NCBI GenBank assembly: GCA_030386875.1
Contig: JASJYW010000026.1
Location: 10,310,246-10,374,245 of the forward strand
Source: Morinoia aosen
Taxonomy: Eukaryota; Arthropoda; Malacostraca; Amphipoda; Talitridae
Direction: 5' to 3'
Length of the DNA stretch: 64,000 bases
The notes below the pieces were generated by a model. The model was not told the DNA's origin. It made no database searches and saw only the letters and a list, made by a program, of their open reading frames with translations. Made by a program: the position numbers and the translations under genes. Positions 34,929 through 47,000 of this stretch are shown in pieces. Position 1 is the first letter of the stretch; every line of letters starts with the position of its first letter.

Positions 34929-35428
34929 NNNNNNNNNNNNNNNNNNNNNNNNNNNNNNNNNNNNNNNNNNNNNNNNNNNNNNNNNNNNNNNNNNNNNNNN
35001 NNNNNNNNNNNNNNNNNNNNNNNNNNNNNNNNNNNNNNNNNNNNNNNNNNNNNNNNNNNNNNNNNNNNNNNNNNNNNNNNNNNNNNNNNNNNNNNNNNNN
35101 NNNNNNNNNNNNNNNNNNNNNNNNNNNNNNNNNNNNNNNNNNNNNNNNNNNNNNNNNNNNNNNNNNNNNNNNNNNNNNNNNNNNNNNNNNNNNNNNNNNN
35201 NNNNNNNNNNNNNNNNNNNNNNNNNNNNNNNNNNNNNNNNNNNNNNNNNNNNNNNNNNNNNNNNNNNNNNNNNNNNNNNNNNNNNNNNNNNNNNNNNNNN
35301 NNNNNNNNNNNNNNNNNNNNNNNNNNNNNNNNNNNNNNNNNNNNNNNNNNNNNNNNNNNNNNNNNNNNNNNNNNNNNNNNNNNNNNNNNNNNNNNNNNNN
35401 NNNNNNNNNNNNNNNNNNNNNNNNNNNN
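34929..35428. other. Assembly gap, exactly 500 N
   Basis: A run of exactly 500 n, a conventional placeholder length, so the true gap size is unknown. The satellite reads forward on its left and reversed on its right. Open frames that run through it are artefacts. Confidence 0.99.
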
Positions 35429-38400
35429 GGCTAAATATGCTTTTTCCGCCTATGTCGCCACGTGAAACAGCAAACGACGTGATTTTCACCGCATTCGGCC
35501 TAGGAATGGCTCAAAACACGTATTTTAGCTCTGTCGACCGAGAAATCGGCTAAATATGCACTTTCCGCCTATGTCGCCACGGGAAACAGCAAACGACGTG
35601 ATTTTCAACGCATTCGGCCTAGGAATGGCCCAAAACACGCATTTTAGCTCTGTCGACCGTGGAATCGGCTAAATATGCACTTTCCGTCTATGTCGCCACG
35701 GGAAACAGCAAACGACGTGATTTTCACCGCATTCGGCCTAGGAATGGCCAAAAACACGCATTTTAGCCCTGTCGACCGTGGAATCGGCTAAATATGCACT
35801 TTCCGCCTATGTCGCCACGGGAAACAGCAAGCGACGTGATTTTCACCGCATTCGGCCTAGGAATGGCCCAAAACACGCATTTTAGCTCTGTCGACCGTGG
35901 AATCGGCTAAATATGCACTTTCCGCCTATGTCGCCACGGGAAACAGCAAACGACGTGATTTTCACCGCATTCGGCCTAGGAATGACCCAAAACACGCATT
36001 TTAGCTCTGTCGACCGTGGAATCGGCTAAATATGCACTTTCCGCCTATGTCGCCACGGGAAACAGCAAACGACGTGATTTTCACCGCATTCGGCCTAGGA
36101 ATGGCCCAAAACACGCATTTGAGCTCTTTCGACCGTGGAATCGGCTAAATATGCACTTTCCGCCTATGTCGCCACGGGGAACAGCAAACGACGTGATTTT
36201 CACCGCATTTGGCCTAGGAATGGCCCAAAACACGTATTTTAGCTTTGTCGACCGTGGAATCGGCTAAATATGCACTTTCCGCCTATGTCGCCACGGAAAA
36301 CAGCAAACGACGTGATTTTCACCGCATTCGGGCTAGGAATGGCCCAAAACACGCATTTCAGCTCTGTCGACCGTGGAATCGGCTAAATATGCACTTTCCG
36401 CCTATGTCGCCACGGGAAACAGCAAACGACGTGATTTTCACCGCATTCGGCCTAGGAATGGCCCAAAACACGCGTTTTAGCCCTGTCGACCGTGGAAACG
36501 GCTAAATATGCACTTTCGCCTATTTCGCCACGGGAAACAGCAAACGACGTGATTTTCACCGCATTCGGCCTAGGAATGGCCCAAAACACGCATTTTAGCC
36601 CTGTCGACCGTGGAAACGGCTAAATATGCACTTTCCGCCTATTTCGCCACGGGAAACAGCAAACGACGTGATTTTCACCGCATTCGGCCTAGGAATGGCC
36701 CAAAACACGCATTTTAGCTCTGTCGACCGTGGAATCGGCTAAATATGCACTTTCCGCCTATGTCGCCACGGGAAACAGCAAACGACGTGATTTTCACCGC
36801 ATTCGGCCTAGGAATGGCCCAAAACACGCATTTTAGCCCTGTCGACCGTGGAAACGGCAAATATGCACTTTCCGCCTATTTCGCCACGGGAAACAGCAAA
36901 CGACGTGATTTTCACCGCATTCGGCCTAGAATGGCCCAAAACCAGCATTTTAGCTCTGTCGACCGTGGAATCAGCTAAATATGCACTTTCCGCCTATGTC
37001 GCCACGGGAAACAGCAAACGACGTGATTTTCTCCGCATTCGGCCTAGGAATGGCCCAAAACACGTATTTTAGCTCTGTCGACCGTGGAATCGGCTAAATA
37101 TGCACTTTCCGCCTATGTCGCCACGGGAAACAGCAAACGACGTGATTTTCACCGCATTCGGCCTAGGAATGGCCCAAAACACGCATTTTAGCTCTGTCGA
37201 CCGTGGAATCGGCTAAATATGCACTTTCCGCCTATGTCGCCACGGGAAACAGCAAACGACGTGATTTTCACCGCATTCGGCCTAGGAATGGCCCAAAACA
37301 CGCATTTTAGCTCTGTCGACCGTGGAATCGGCTAAATATGCACTTTCCACCTATGTCGCCACGGGAAACAGCAAACGACGTGATTTTCACCGCATTCGGC
37401 CTAGGAATGGCCCAAAACACGCATTTTAGCTCTGTCGACCGTCGAATCGGCTAAATATGCACTTTCCGCCTATGTCGCCACGGGAAACAGCAAACAACGT
37501 GATTTTCACCGCATTCGGCCTAGGAATGGCCCAAAACACGCATTTTAGCTCTGTCGACCGTGGAATCGGCTAAATATGCACTTTCCGCCTATGTCGCCAC
37601 GGGAAACAGCAAAAGACGTGATTTTCACCGCATTCGGCCTAGGAATGACCCAAAACTCGCATTTTAGCTCTGTCGACCGTGGAATCGGCTAAATATGCAC
37701 TATACGCCTATGTCACCACGGGAAAAAGCAAACGACGTGATTTTCACCGCATTCGGCCTAGGAATGGCCCAAAACACGTATTTTAGCTCTGTCGACCGAG
37801 GAATCGGCTAAATATGCACTTTCCGCCTATGTCGCCATGGGAAACAGCAAACGACGTGATTTTCACTGCATTCGGCCTAGGAATGGCCCAAAACACGCAT
37901 TTTAGCTCTGTCGACCGTGGAATCGGCCAAATATGCACTTTCCGCCTATATCGCCACGGGAAACAGCAAACGACGTGATTTTCACCGCATTCGGCCTAAG
38001 AATGGCCCAAAACACGCATTTTAGCCCTGTCGACCGTGGAAACGGCTAAATATGCACTTTCCGCCTATTTCGCCACGGGAAACAGCAAACGACGTGATTT
38101 TCACCGCATTCGGCCTAGGAATGGCCCAAAACACGCATTTTAGCTCTGTCGACCGTAGAACGGCTATATATGCACTTTCCACCTATGACGCCACGGGAAA
38201 CAGCAAACGACGTGATTTTCACCGCATTCGGCCTAGGAATGGCCCAAAACACGCATTTTAGCTCTGTCGACCGTGGAAACGGCTAAATATGCACTTTCCG
38301 CCTATGTCGCCACGGGAAACAGCAAACGACGTGATTTTTACCGCATTCGGCCTGGGAATGGCCCAAAACACGCATTTTAGCTATGTCGACCGTGGAATCG

Positions 38401-41400
38401 GCAAAATATGCAATTTCCCCCTATGTCGCCACGGGAAACAGCAAACGACGTGATTTTCACCGCATTCGGCCTAGGAATGGCCCAAAACACGCATTTTAGC
38501 TCTGTCGACCGTGGAATCGGCTAAATATGCACTTTCCGCCTATGTCGCCACGGGAAACAGCAAACGACGTGATTTTCACCGCATTCGGCCTAGGAATGGC
38601 CCAAAACACGTATTTTAGCTCTGTCGACCGTGGAATCGGCTAAATTTGCACTTTTGCCTATGTCGCCACGGGGAAACAGCAAACGACGTGATTTTCACCG
38701 CATTCGGCCTAGGAATGGCCCAAAACACGCATTTTAGCCATGTCGACCGTGGAAACGGCTACATATGCACTTTCCGCCTATGTCGCCACGGGAGACAGCA
38801 AACGACGTGATTTTCACCGCATTCGGCCTAGGAATGGCCCAAAACACGCATTTTAGCTCAGTCGACCGTGGAAACGGCTAAATATGCACTTTCCGCCTAT
38901 GTCGCCACGGGAAACAGCAAACGACGTGATTTTCACCGCATTCGGCCTAGGAATGGCCCAAAACACGCATTTTAGCTCTGTCGACCGTGTAAACGGCTAA
39001 ATATGCACTTTCCGCCTATGTCGCCACGGGAAACAGCAAACGACGTGATTTTTACCGCATTCGGCCTAGAAATGGCCCAAAACACGCATTTTAGCTCTGT
39101 CGACCGTGCAATCGGCTAAATATCCACTTTCCGCCTATGTCGCCCCGGGAAACAGCAAACGACGTGATTTTCACCGCATTCGGCCTAGAAATGGCCCAAA
39201 ACACGCATTTTAGCTCTGTCGACCGTGGAATCGGCTAAATATGCACTTTGCCCCTATGTCGCCACGGGAAACAGCAAACGACGTGATTTTCACCGCATTC
39301 GGCCTAGGAATGGCCCAAAACACGCATTTTAGCTCTGTCGGCCGTGGAATCGGCTAAATATGCTTTTTCCGCCTATGTCGCCACGTGAAACAGCAAACGA
39401 CGTGATTTTCACCGCATTCGGCCTAGGAATGGCTCAAAACACGTATTTTAGCTCTGTCGACCGTGAAATCGGCTAAATATGCACTTTCCGCCTATGTCGC
39501 CACGGGAAACAGCAAACGACGTGATTTTCACCGCATTCGGCCTAGGAATGGCCCAAAACACGCATTTTAGCTCTGTCGACCGTGGAATCGGCTAAATATG
39601 CACTTTCCGTCTATGTCGCCACGGGAAACAGCAAACGACGTGATTTTCACCGCATTCGGCCTAGGAATGGCCAAAAACACGCATTTTAGCCCTGTCGACC
39701 GTGGAATCGGCTAAATATGCACTTTCCGCCTATGTCGCCACGGGAAACAGCAAACGACGTGATTTTCACCGCATTCGGCCTAGGAATGGCCCAAAACACG
39801 CATTTTAGCTCTGTCGACCGTGGAATCGGCTAAATATGCACTTTCCGCCTATGTCGCCACGGGAAACAGCAAACGACGTGATTTTCACCGCATTCGGCCT
39901 AGGAATGACCCAAAACACGCATTTTAGCTCTGTCGACCGTGGAATCGGCTAAATATGCACTTTCCGCCTATGTCGCCACGGGAAACAGCAAACGACGTGA
40001 TTTTCACCGCATTCGGCCTAGGAATGGCCCAAAACACGCATTTGAGCTCTTTCGACCGTGGAATCGGCTAAATATGCACTTTCCGCCTATGTCGCCACGG
40101 GGAACAGCAAACGACGTGATTTTCACCGCATTCGGCCTAGGAATGGCCCAAAACACGTATTTTAGCTCTGTCGACCGTGGAATCGGCTAAATATGCACTT
40201 TCCGCCTATGTCGCCACGGAAAACAGCAAACGACGTGATTTTCACCGCATTCGGGCTAGGAATGGCCCAAAACACGCATTTCAGCTCTGTCGACCGTGGA
40301 ATCGGCTAAATATGCACTTTCCGCCTATGTCGCCACGGGAAACAGCAAACGACGTGATTTTCACCGCATTCGGCCTAGGAATGGCCCAAAACACGCATTT
40401 TAGCCCTGTCGACCGTGGAAACGGCTAAATATGCACTTTCCGCCTATTTCGCCACGGGAAACAGCAAACGACGTGATTTTCACCGCATTCGGCCTAGGAA
40501 TGGTCCAAAACACGCATTTTAGCTCTGTCGACCGTGGAAACGGCTATATATGCACTTTCCACCTATGACGCCACGGGAAACAGCAAACGACGTGATTTTC
40601 ACCGCATTCGGCCTAGGAATGGCCCAAAACACGCATTTTAGCTCTGTCGACCGTGGAAACGGCTAAATATGCACTTTCCGCCTATGTCGCCACGGGAAAC
40701 AGCAAACGACGTGATTTTTACCGCATTCGGCCTAGGAATGGCCCAAAACACGCATTTTAGCTCTGTCGACCGTGGAATCGGCAAAATATGCACTTTCCCC
40801 CTATGTCGCCACGGGAAACAGCAAACGACGTGATTTTCACCGCATTCGGCCTAGGAATGGCCCAAAACACGCATTTTAGCTCTGTCGACCGTGGAATCGG
40901 CTAAATATGCACTTTCCGCCTATGTCGCCACGGGAAACAGCAAACGACGTGATTTTCACCGCATTCGGCCTAGGAATGGCCCAAAACACGTATTTTAGCT
41001 CTGTCGACCGTGGAATCGGCTAAATATGCACATTTGCCTATGTCGCCACGGGAAACAGCAAACGACGTGATTTTCACCGCATTCGGCCTAGGAATGGCCC
41101 AAAACACGCATTTTAGCCATGTCGACCGTGGAAACGGCTACATATGCACTTTCCGCCTATGTCGCCACGGGAGACAGCAAACGACGTGATTTTCACCGCA
41201 TTCGGCCTAGGAATGGCCCAAAACACGCATTTTAGCTCAGTCGACCGTGGAAACGGCTAAATATGCACTTTCCGCCTATGTCGCCACGGGAAACAGCAAA
41301 CGACGTGATTTTCACCGCATTCGGCCTAGGAATGGCCTAAAACACGCATTTTAGCCCTGTCGACCGTGGAATCGGCTAAATATGCACTTTCCGCCTATGT

Positions 41401-42310
41401 CGCCACGGGAAACAGCAAACGACGTGATTTTCACCGCATTCGGCCTAGGAATGGCCCAAAACACGCATTTTAGCTCTGTCGACCGTGGAATCGGCTAAAT
41501 ATGCACTTTCCGCCTATGTCGCCACGGGAAACAGCAAACGACGTGATTTTCACCGCATTCGGCCTAGGAATGACCCAAAACACGCATTTTAGCTCTGTCG
41601 ACCGTGGAATCGGCTAAATATGCACTTTCCGCCTATGTCGCCACGGGAAACAGCAAACGACGTGATTTTCACCGCATTCGGCCTAGGAATGGCCCAAAAC
41701 ACGCATTTTAGCTCTGTCGACCGTGGAATCGGCTAAATATGCACTTTCCGCCTATGTCGCCACGGGGAACAGCAAACGACGTGATTTTCACCGCATTCGG
41801 CCTAGGAATGGCCCAAAACACGTATTTTAGCTCTGTCGACCGTGGAATCGGCTAAATATGCACTTTCCGCCTATGTCGCCACGGAAAACAGCAAACGACG
41901 TGATTTTCACCGCATTCGGGCTAGGAATGGCCCAAAACACGCATTTTAGCTCTGTCGACCGTGGAATCGGCTAAATATGCACTTTCCGCCTATGTCGCCA
42001 CGGGAAACAGCAAACGACGTGATTTTCACCGCATTCGGCCTAGGAATGGCCCAAAACACGCATTTTAGCCCTGTCGACCGTGGAAACGGCTAAATATGCA
42101 CTTTCCGCCTATTTCGCCACGGGAAACAGCAAACGACGTGATTTTCACCGCATTCGGCCTAGGAATGGCCCAAAACACGCATTTTAGCTCTGTCGACCGT
42201 GGAAACGGCTATATATGCACTTTCCACCTATGACGCCACGGGAAACAGCAAACGACGTGATTTTCACCGCATTCGGCCTAGGAATGGCCCAAAACACGCA
42301 TTTTAGCTCT
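35429..42310 (-). repeat. 119-bp satellite array, reverse orientation (block C)
   Basis: Same monomer as blocks A and B but read on the minus strand (ggctaaatatgcactttccgcctatgtcgcc...), about 58 units. A 33-unit higher-order period is clear: the variant atatgctttttccgcc occurs at 35438 and 39361 (offset 3,923), and gagctctttcgacc and ggggaacagc follow in register. A 14-unit offset (about 1,666 bp) links 40100-40560 to 41766-42225. No gene seen. Confidence 0.96.
42307..42310. repeat. Target site duplication of E2, left (ctct)
   Basis: ctct before the 5' LTR matches 62101-62104 after the 3' LTR. Removing E2 restores the satellite text ttttagctctgtcgacc. Confidence 0.95.
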
Positions 42311-42325
42311 TGTGCGCCCGCCGAG

Positions 42326-42335
42326 TATATAAATA
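42326..42335 (+). promoter_or_regulatory. TATA box of E2 LTR promoter
   Basis: gag-TATATAAATA-gc is a near-perfect TATA box; transcription would begin around 42355. The same sequence is at 61786 in the 3' LTR. U3 would be only about 45 nt. Confidence 0.75.
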
Positions 42336-42555
42336 GCACCGGCAAGAGACATCGCCGTTCACTAGCGGTGGCCTGCCGTAGAGGTAGCACTTAGAAAGAG
42401 TCGTCGCTGTTCATTAGCGGAAGCGCGACTGTCGAGGAAGCACCTGTATAGATCACCGATGCGTTATAGAAGTAACATCACTTCGCATTAGCAACTACCG
42501 TCCGATCTAACTGATTCTTTGCCAATTCCCAAGCCTGTGCCAATTCCGAAGTACC

Positions 42556-42561
42556 AATAAA
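42556..42561 (+). terminator. AATAAA polyadenylation signal in E2 5' LTR (lost in the 3' LTR)
   Basis: AATAAA here. The corresponding hexamer in the 3' LTR (62016-62021) is AATGAA, the only difference between the two LTRs. Confidence 0.7.
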
Positions 42562-42640
42562 CGATAACCACGTTGCTGCATCGTCACTCCCGAACCTCAT
42601 TCGCGTTTAGTTACGACCTGTATCTGAAAAGGCCGGAACA

Positions 42641-43581
42641 TATTTGGTGGCCCGTGTATGGGGATGCCACATTAAAGATATCCACATTGCCCATTGAAGA
42701 AGAAAGATATCAAGAATTGATCTTCGGTTTTGCTGATCCGTGATTTTAAGTGTGAGGAGTGTCACCCTGTTGGAGTAACGTCGCATAGTTATCACATTAC
42801 TTCGGAGCATCGAGAAAAGGAAGAAGGACGTCAGCGCAGAAAATCGAAGTTCTTTCCAAGAAACTCTTCGAGAAAGAAACACTTCGAGGGAGAAAAAATC
42901 GAAAATCTACACGCTAACTCAGCCTTCACCAGCCTGGATCATCGCTACTCAAGGGAGAAGATGAAGTGAGGGGTCCAGATCAACAACCTGATCTGTCGAC
43001 GAGATCTACGCATTTACGCACCGTCATCTGCAGCGAGAAGATCGACGAGAGCTACGCATCGCCAAAATATTGTTCAACGTCACCAACAAGTTAAGTGTAC
43101 GCCGATAATGTTGTTTGCGAAATAAATAAGCATGCGCTCAATTTAATGATTATACATCATCATTATAAAATTAATGAGTAGGAAGTTGAGCAGCGAGCAG
43201 TAAGCAGTAAGCAGTAAGCATTGCAAGCGCTGATTCCTGGGAGTGGAAGTTGAGCGGCGAGCAGCATAGGCATTGCAAGCGCGGATTCCTGGGAGTGGGA
43301 GAGCGTGTACGCGGAAGCGGTAGCCCATTGTTCTCTAGAACAGTTGAAGGAAGTTGTAGCCAGTGCTCTCTAGCACCCATTGTCCTCTAGCACATAAGAG
43401 TAAGCCGGAGCAGCTTGCTCTGTTCAGAGTGGTGCCAGCCTTCACGAGCAATTAGCAAATAGCCTGTTTTAAGTCCACGGAAAATGTGAGTTATAATTTA
43501 ATTGTATGTAGAATATTTTCATTAAATGTGTGTTGAACATTTTTCTTTTAAAGGTAATTAGAGGTCTAAGAATATAAGAGT
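42641..43581 (+). other. E2 leader with repeats and a possible short intron
   Basis: About 940 nt without a supported gene. An imperfect duplication (ggaagttgagcagcgagcag and ggaagttgagcggcgagcag, each followed by cattgcaagcgc and gattcctgggag) spans 43181-43297, and ctctagaac/ctctagcac motifs repeat near 43331-43391. GTGAGT at 43486 is a plausible splice donor, and a pyrimidine tract ending taaag at 43553 is a plausible acceptor just before the gag ATG. No capsid-like frame is present in any reading frame. Confidence 0.6.
42645..42666 (+). other. E2 primer binding site (tRNA-Ile-like)
   Basis: TGGTGGCCC begins 4 nt after the LTR and GGGGAT follows. From memory, the complement of the insect tRNA-Ile(AAU) 3' end begins TGGTGGCCCATACGGGGAT, so the first 9 nt match and GGGGAT recurs 2 nt off. 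Confidence 0.6.
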
Positions 43582-44088
43582 ATGGCCGAAGTGTATACAA
43601 TGACAAGAGGCGGATTTCAAGGTAGAGGTAGGACGCGTAGGCCCTACTGGAGACCAAATTTCCCGAGACCAACTTTCCGTGCTAGACCTCACGTAAAATC
43701 TTTTGTTGGAGATCGTGAATTAGGAACTCTAGAAGTCCCGGCATTAGAGACAGCTACTGAAGCTAGGCGTTGCTCGAATTGTTACAATCATGTGTGTGTC
43801 TGCCAAGGACAAGGTGTGTCGGTAACCACTGTGGCTAGGAAACCGACTGATTGGTACAAACCGGGTTCAGGTCAGACAGCCACCGAGCATTCGCTGCGTG
43901 ACGTAGTCTGTTTTCGTTGTAATAAGTTAGGACACTACGCAAGAGACTGTAGGTCCAGACGAGAACATTTCAACAGACCAGGTAGACCTGATCGTGTCCG
44001 TGCGCGAGGACAGCATAAAACTCGTGTACCAGAAAAAGGCCTGGTAGAAACTTACCAAACTAACAGTGGCGATAATTTTTTAGCGTAA
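43582..44088 (+). CDS. gag: E2 truncated Gag: nucleocapsid only, 168 aa
   Basis: RNA-binding nucleocapsid portion of Gag. ATG 43582 (gtATGg) opens a short basic protein starting MAEVYTMTRGGFQ, rich in Arg and Gly. A degenerate Cys/His cluster occupies C64, C67, H70, C72 and C74, and a perfect CX2CX4HX4C knuckle occupies C110, C113, H118 and C123 (CFRCNKLGHYARDC). The segment VGDRELGTLE aligns with VGDRGHGSLE of the E1 Gag, and the E2 start aligns with E1 Gag near residue 330 (EVY). The whole capsid region of about 330 residues present in E1 has no counterpart. It ends TAA 44086-44088 after a frameshift heptamer. Either capsid was deleted and a new start is used, or capsid is supplied in trans. 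Confidence 0.85.
   Translation: MAEVYTMTRGGFQGRGRTRRPYWRPNFPRPTFRARPHVKSFVGDRELGTLEVPALETATEARRCSNCYNHVCVCQGQGVSVTTVARKPTDWYKPGSGQTATEHSLRDVVCFRCNKLGHYARDCRSRREHFNRPGRPDRVRARGQHKTRVPEKGLVETYQTNSGDNFLA
44076..44082 (+). promoter_or_regulatory. E2 -1 frameshift heptamer (T TTT TTA)
   Basis: The gag end reads AAT TTT TTA GCG TAA. T TTT TTA is in the correct register and the pol frame is -1 and open from here onward without an intervening stop. Confidence 0.8.
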
Positions 44089-47000
44089 ACTGCAGAGACG
44101 ATTTCATTGCCGATAGAAATAACGTCAATGGTAAAAATGAAATTGAAATAACTAAGTGTGACTCTACGTCAGTAGCTCCTAGTGAACCCGAGGAGAATTC
44201 TGGTGCTGAAGATTCCCTCGTTAAAAATGTCGAGAGAATTGATGTGTTAAACATGTCTGGAGGTTCCCTCGTTAAAAATGTTGAGATGATAGATCCATTA
44301 ATTAAGTGTCAAAATAGATATGAATCGCTGGGAGAGGCGGATTTAAGCGATGATTTGAATGCTCATGGCACTGAATGCGAAAGCCATTTGACAGCGAACG
44401 TTTGTAAATACGAAAAAGATGAAGAAGTTGAAGTTACAGGACAAAATGAATTATTTGTAATACGAAAAAGTCATAAGCCCATGATTGTGCTTAGAAAAGA
44501 TGCAGACCTGTGGAATGCATTGATTGATTCAGGATCAGAGAAATGTCTAATCAGCTACCACAGAATTAGTGAGATAAGTAATGACGTGAAGCCAAGTTCT
44601 CTGACTATAAAAGGCGTTAACGCTAAGAGTAATGTTGAAGGCGAGGTGGAGCTTGTCCTAAAGTTAAAAAACGGAGTAAGTTTAAAGACAAATGCTTTAA
44701 TAATTAAAGATGGTATTTACAATTATGACGTCATTATTGGGCGTGATTTATTAGACAAGAACGCCGTTGTAGACTTAAAACAAAGATGTTTAATTATCAA
44801 AGACGAGAAAATTCTCTTTGCAGAGGTAAAACGACGAAAAAAGAGAAAGACAGAGTGTCTCGAGTATTTAATAGAGAATACTGAGTGTCTCATGGCGGAC
44901 ACGATTACTTCCAGAGCTAAGAAAAAAGTCCTAAATAAGCTAAGAGAGAAGAGAGAAATTATCAGGACGTGTAATGCTGCGAGAGTAGGTGAGGAAGTAA
45001 AAAGGGATGGTAAGAGAGAAAATCAGCCTGTTCGAGGCGCAGTTGCAGTTACCAGTTCCCACACAGGGCCAAGGCCGTTAAGAGTTCATACTCGACGAGT
45101 AGAGATTGCTCCCAATGTAATTTTGAAACATGTTGGACATGTTGGAAAGTGTAAAAATGGAGAATACATAATAAAGAAAGCAACTTTAAAAGAAGGCATT
45201 TGTGTCGCAGAAGCGATTGTGAGAGTTAATAATAGGAGAAAGATTCCATTGTTGTTAATTAATAGCTCCGACAGAGCGATTGTTTTACCAGAGAATGCAA
45301 TTATAAGTACTTTAGAAAAAGTGGAGAAGGATCACATTGAATCCGAAGTTTACTTGTCAGATGTACAAGGAGAATTAAAAGGAGGATTGAGTACCTTTGT
45401 GCAGGCAGCTAGTGTTGTCCAGGACAGTCGTTTAGATGTCGAGAAGAAAGACACTAATAGTGAATCTGTCGGGATCACAGGAGTTGTCGACAAAGGGTAC
45501 GTTTCTGATTTCAAAGAAATAGCCCGTGGTCGGCGGAAATTAAATAATGATGATATCAGGTGTAACGATGACGAAATGAAGCCTGAATTGCTGAGTTTGT
45601 TGAATGAATTCAGAGACGTTATTACTATAGACAATGAATCGATCTCCGCTGCTGCGATTAAACCATACAAAATACGTTTGAAACCTAACGTGGATGTCGT
45701 AAATGTCCCTCCCTATCGTATTGCCCACCGTTACATGGAAGACTTGAAAGTCGTGAACGAAAAAATGTTAGACGACGGAATTATTAGACCATCGATTTCA
45801 GCTTATAATTCACCGATAATTGTAGTTCATAAGAAAGATGGAACCATACGTCCGGTAGTTGACTTTCGCAAAGTAAATGAGGTAATTTATGAAGAATCAT
45901 TCCCTCTGCCGCGCATGGACGAGATTCTCTATAGTTTAAATGGTCAAAAATACTTTTCGAAATTAGATCTTAGGTCGGGATATCATAATATTACACTGAC
46001 CGATGAGAGTAAGGAAATAACAGCATTTACCGTTGGTAGTAGAAAATATGAATTTAATCGTCTACCTTTTGGTTTAAAAACCTCACCTGCATATTTCCAG
46101 TCAGTAATGACGCAAACGCTATCTCCTGTTCTAGGAAAACTATCTTTCGTCTTTATGGACGACGTGCTCATATTTTCTAAGGAAAAGGCACAGCATCTTG
46201 CCGATATAAAAGTTGTACTTGAACTATTAAGAAACGCTAGATTGTCAATAAAAACGGAAAAGTGCGAGTTCTTCCGTGATGAGATAGAATATCTCGGGCA
46301 TTCCATTAGCGGAATGGGAACCAGAAGCACCGGTACTGACAAAGTAAAGAATTTAGAAATTCCTAAGAATGTGAAACAGTTACAATCATTCCTAGGTCTA
46401 GTAAATTTCTTTCGTAGGTACATAAAAAATTTTGCGAGTATCGCAAGCCCGCTCTATAATCTTCTTAAGAAAAATGTTGAATTCAATTGGTCTAAGGATT
46501 GTCAAAACGCTTTTGAAAAATTAAAGGATGAACTGTGTGAAAATACAATCTTGAGTCACCCAAACTTCGATCAAAATTTTCATCTGTTTTGTGATGCATC
46601 AAACGTCGGCATAGGAGCTGTTTTACTCCAGTCATCTACTGATAAAGTTCGAAACATGAGACCTGTCGCATTTTTTTCTAAAACGTTGAATTCCACCCAA
46701 CGACGATACTCAACAACGAAAAAAGAGATGTTTGCTATAGTTGAAGCATTGAAGTACTTTAAATATCTTGTTTTAGGCTATGATCTGGTCATTTACACCG
46801 ATCATAAGCCTTTAGTTCCTTTATTTTCAAAGAAATTGCCTGAAGACAACACGCTCGCTAGATGGAGTATTTATGTGCAAGCTTTTGATGCCAAATTAAA
46901 GTATTTTGCTGGGAAAGCGAATAGTGCCGCCGATGCATTAAGCAGATTAAATCATGACAAAAATCCCTTAACAGAAAGAGAACTATTAGAGTGTTCTGAA

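Larger units (their letters stand above)
42311..42640 (+). repeat. 5' LTR of E2 (330 bp)
   Basis: TG...CA repeat. A strong TATATAAATA box at 42326 sits only 15 nt from the LTR start. AATAAA lies at 42556-42561. An imperfect 52-bp direct duplication (gttcactagcgg at 42357 and gttcattagcgg at 42409) falls just downstream of the expected transcription start. Identical to 61771-62100 except for one base. Confidence 0.96.

Noticed and set aside
34878-35553. Frames of 170-214 codons over the N gap
   Set aside because: They consist mostly of unknown bases.
42730-42969. 79-codon basic frame in the E2 leader as a possible capsid remnant
   Set aside because: Starts at TTG, has no similarity to E1 capsid residues 80-300 and no typical capsid features.
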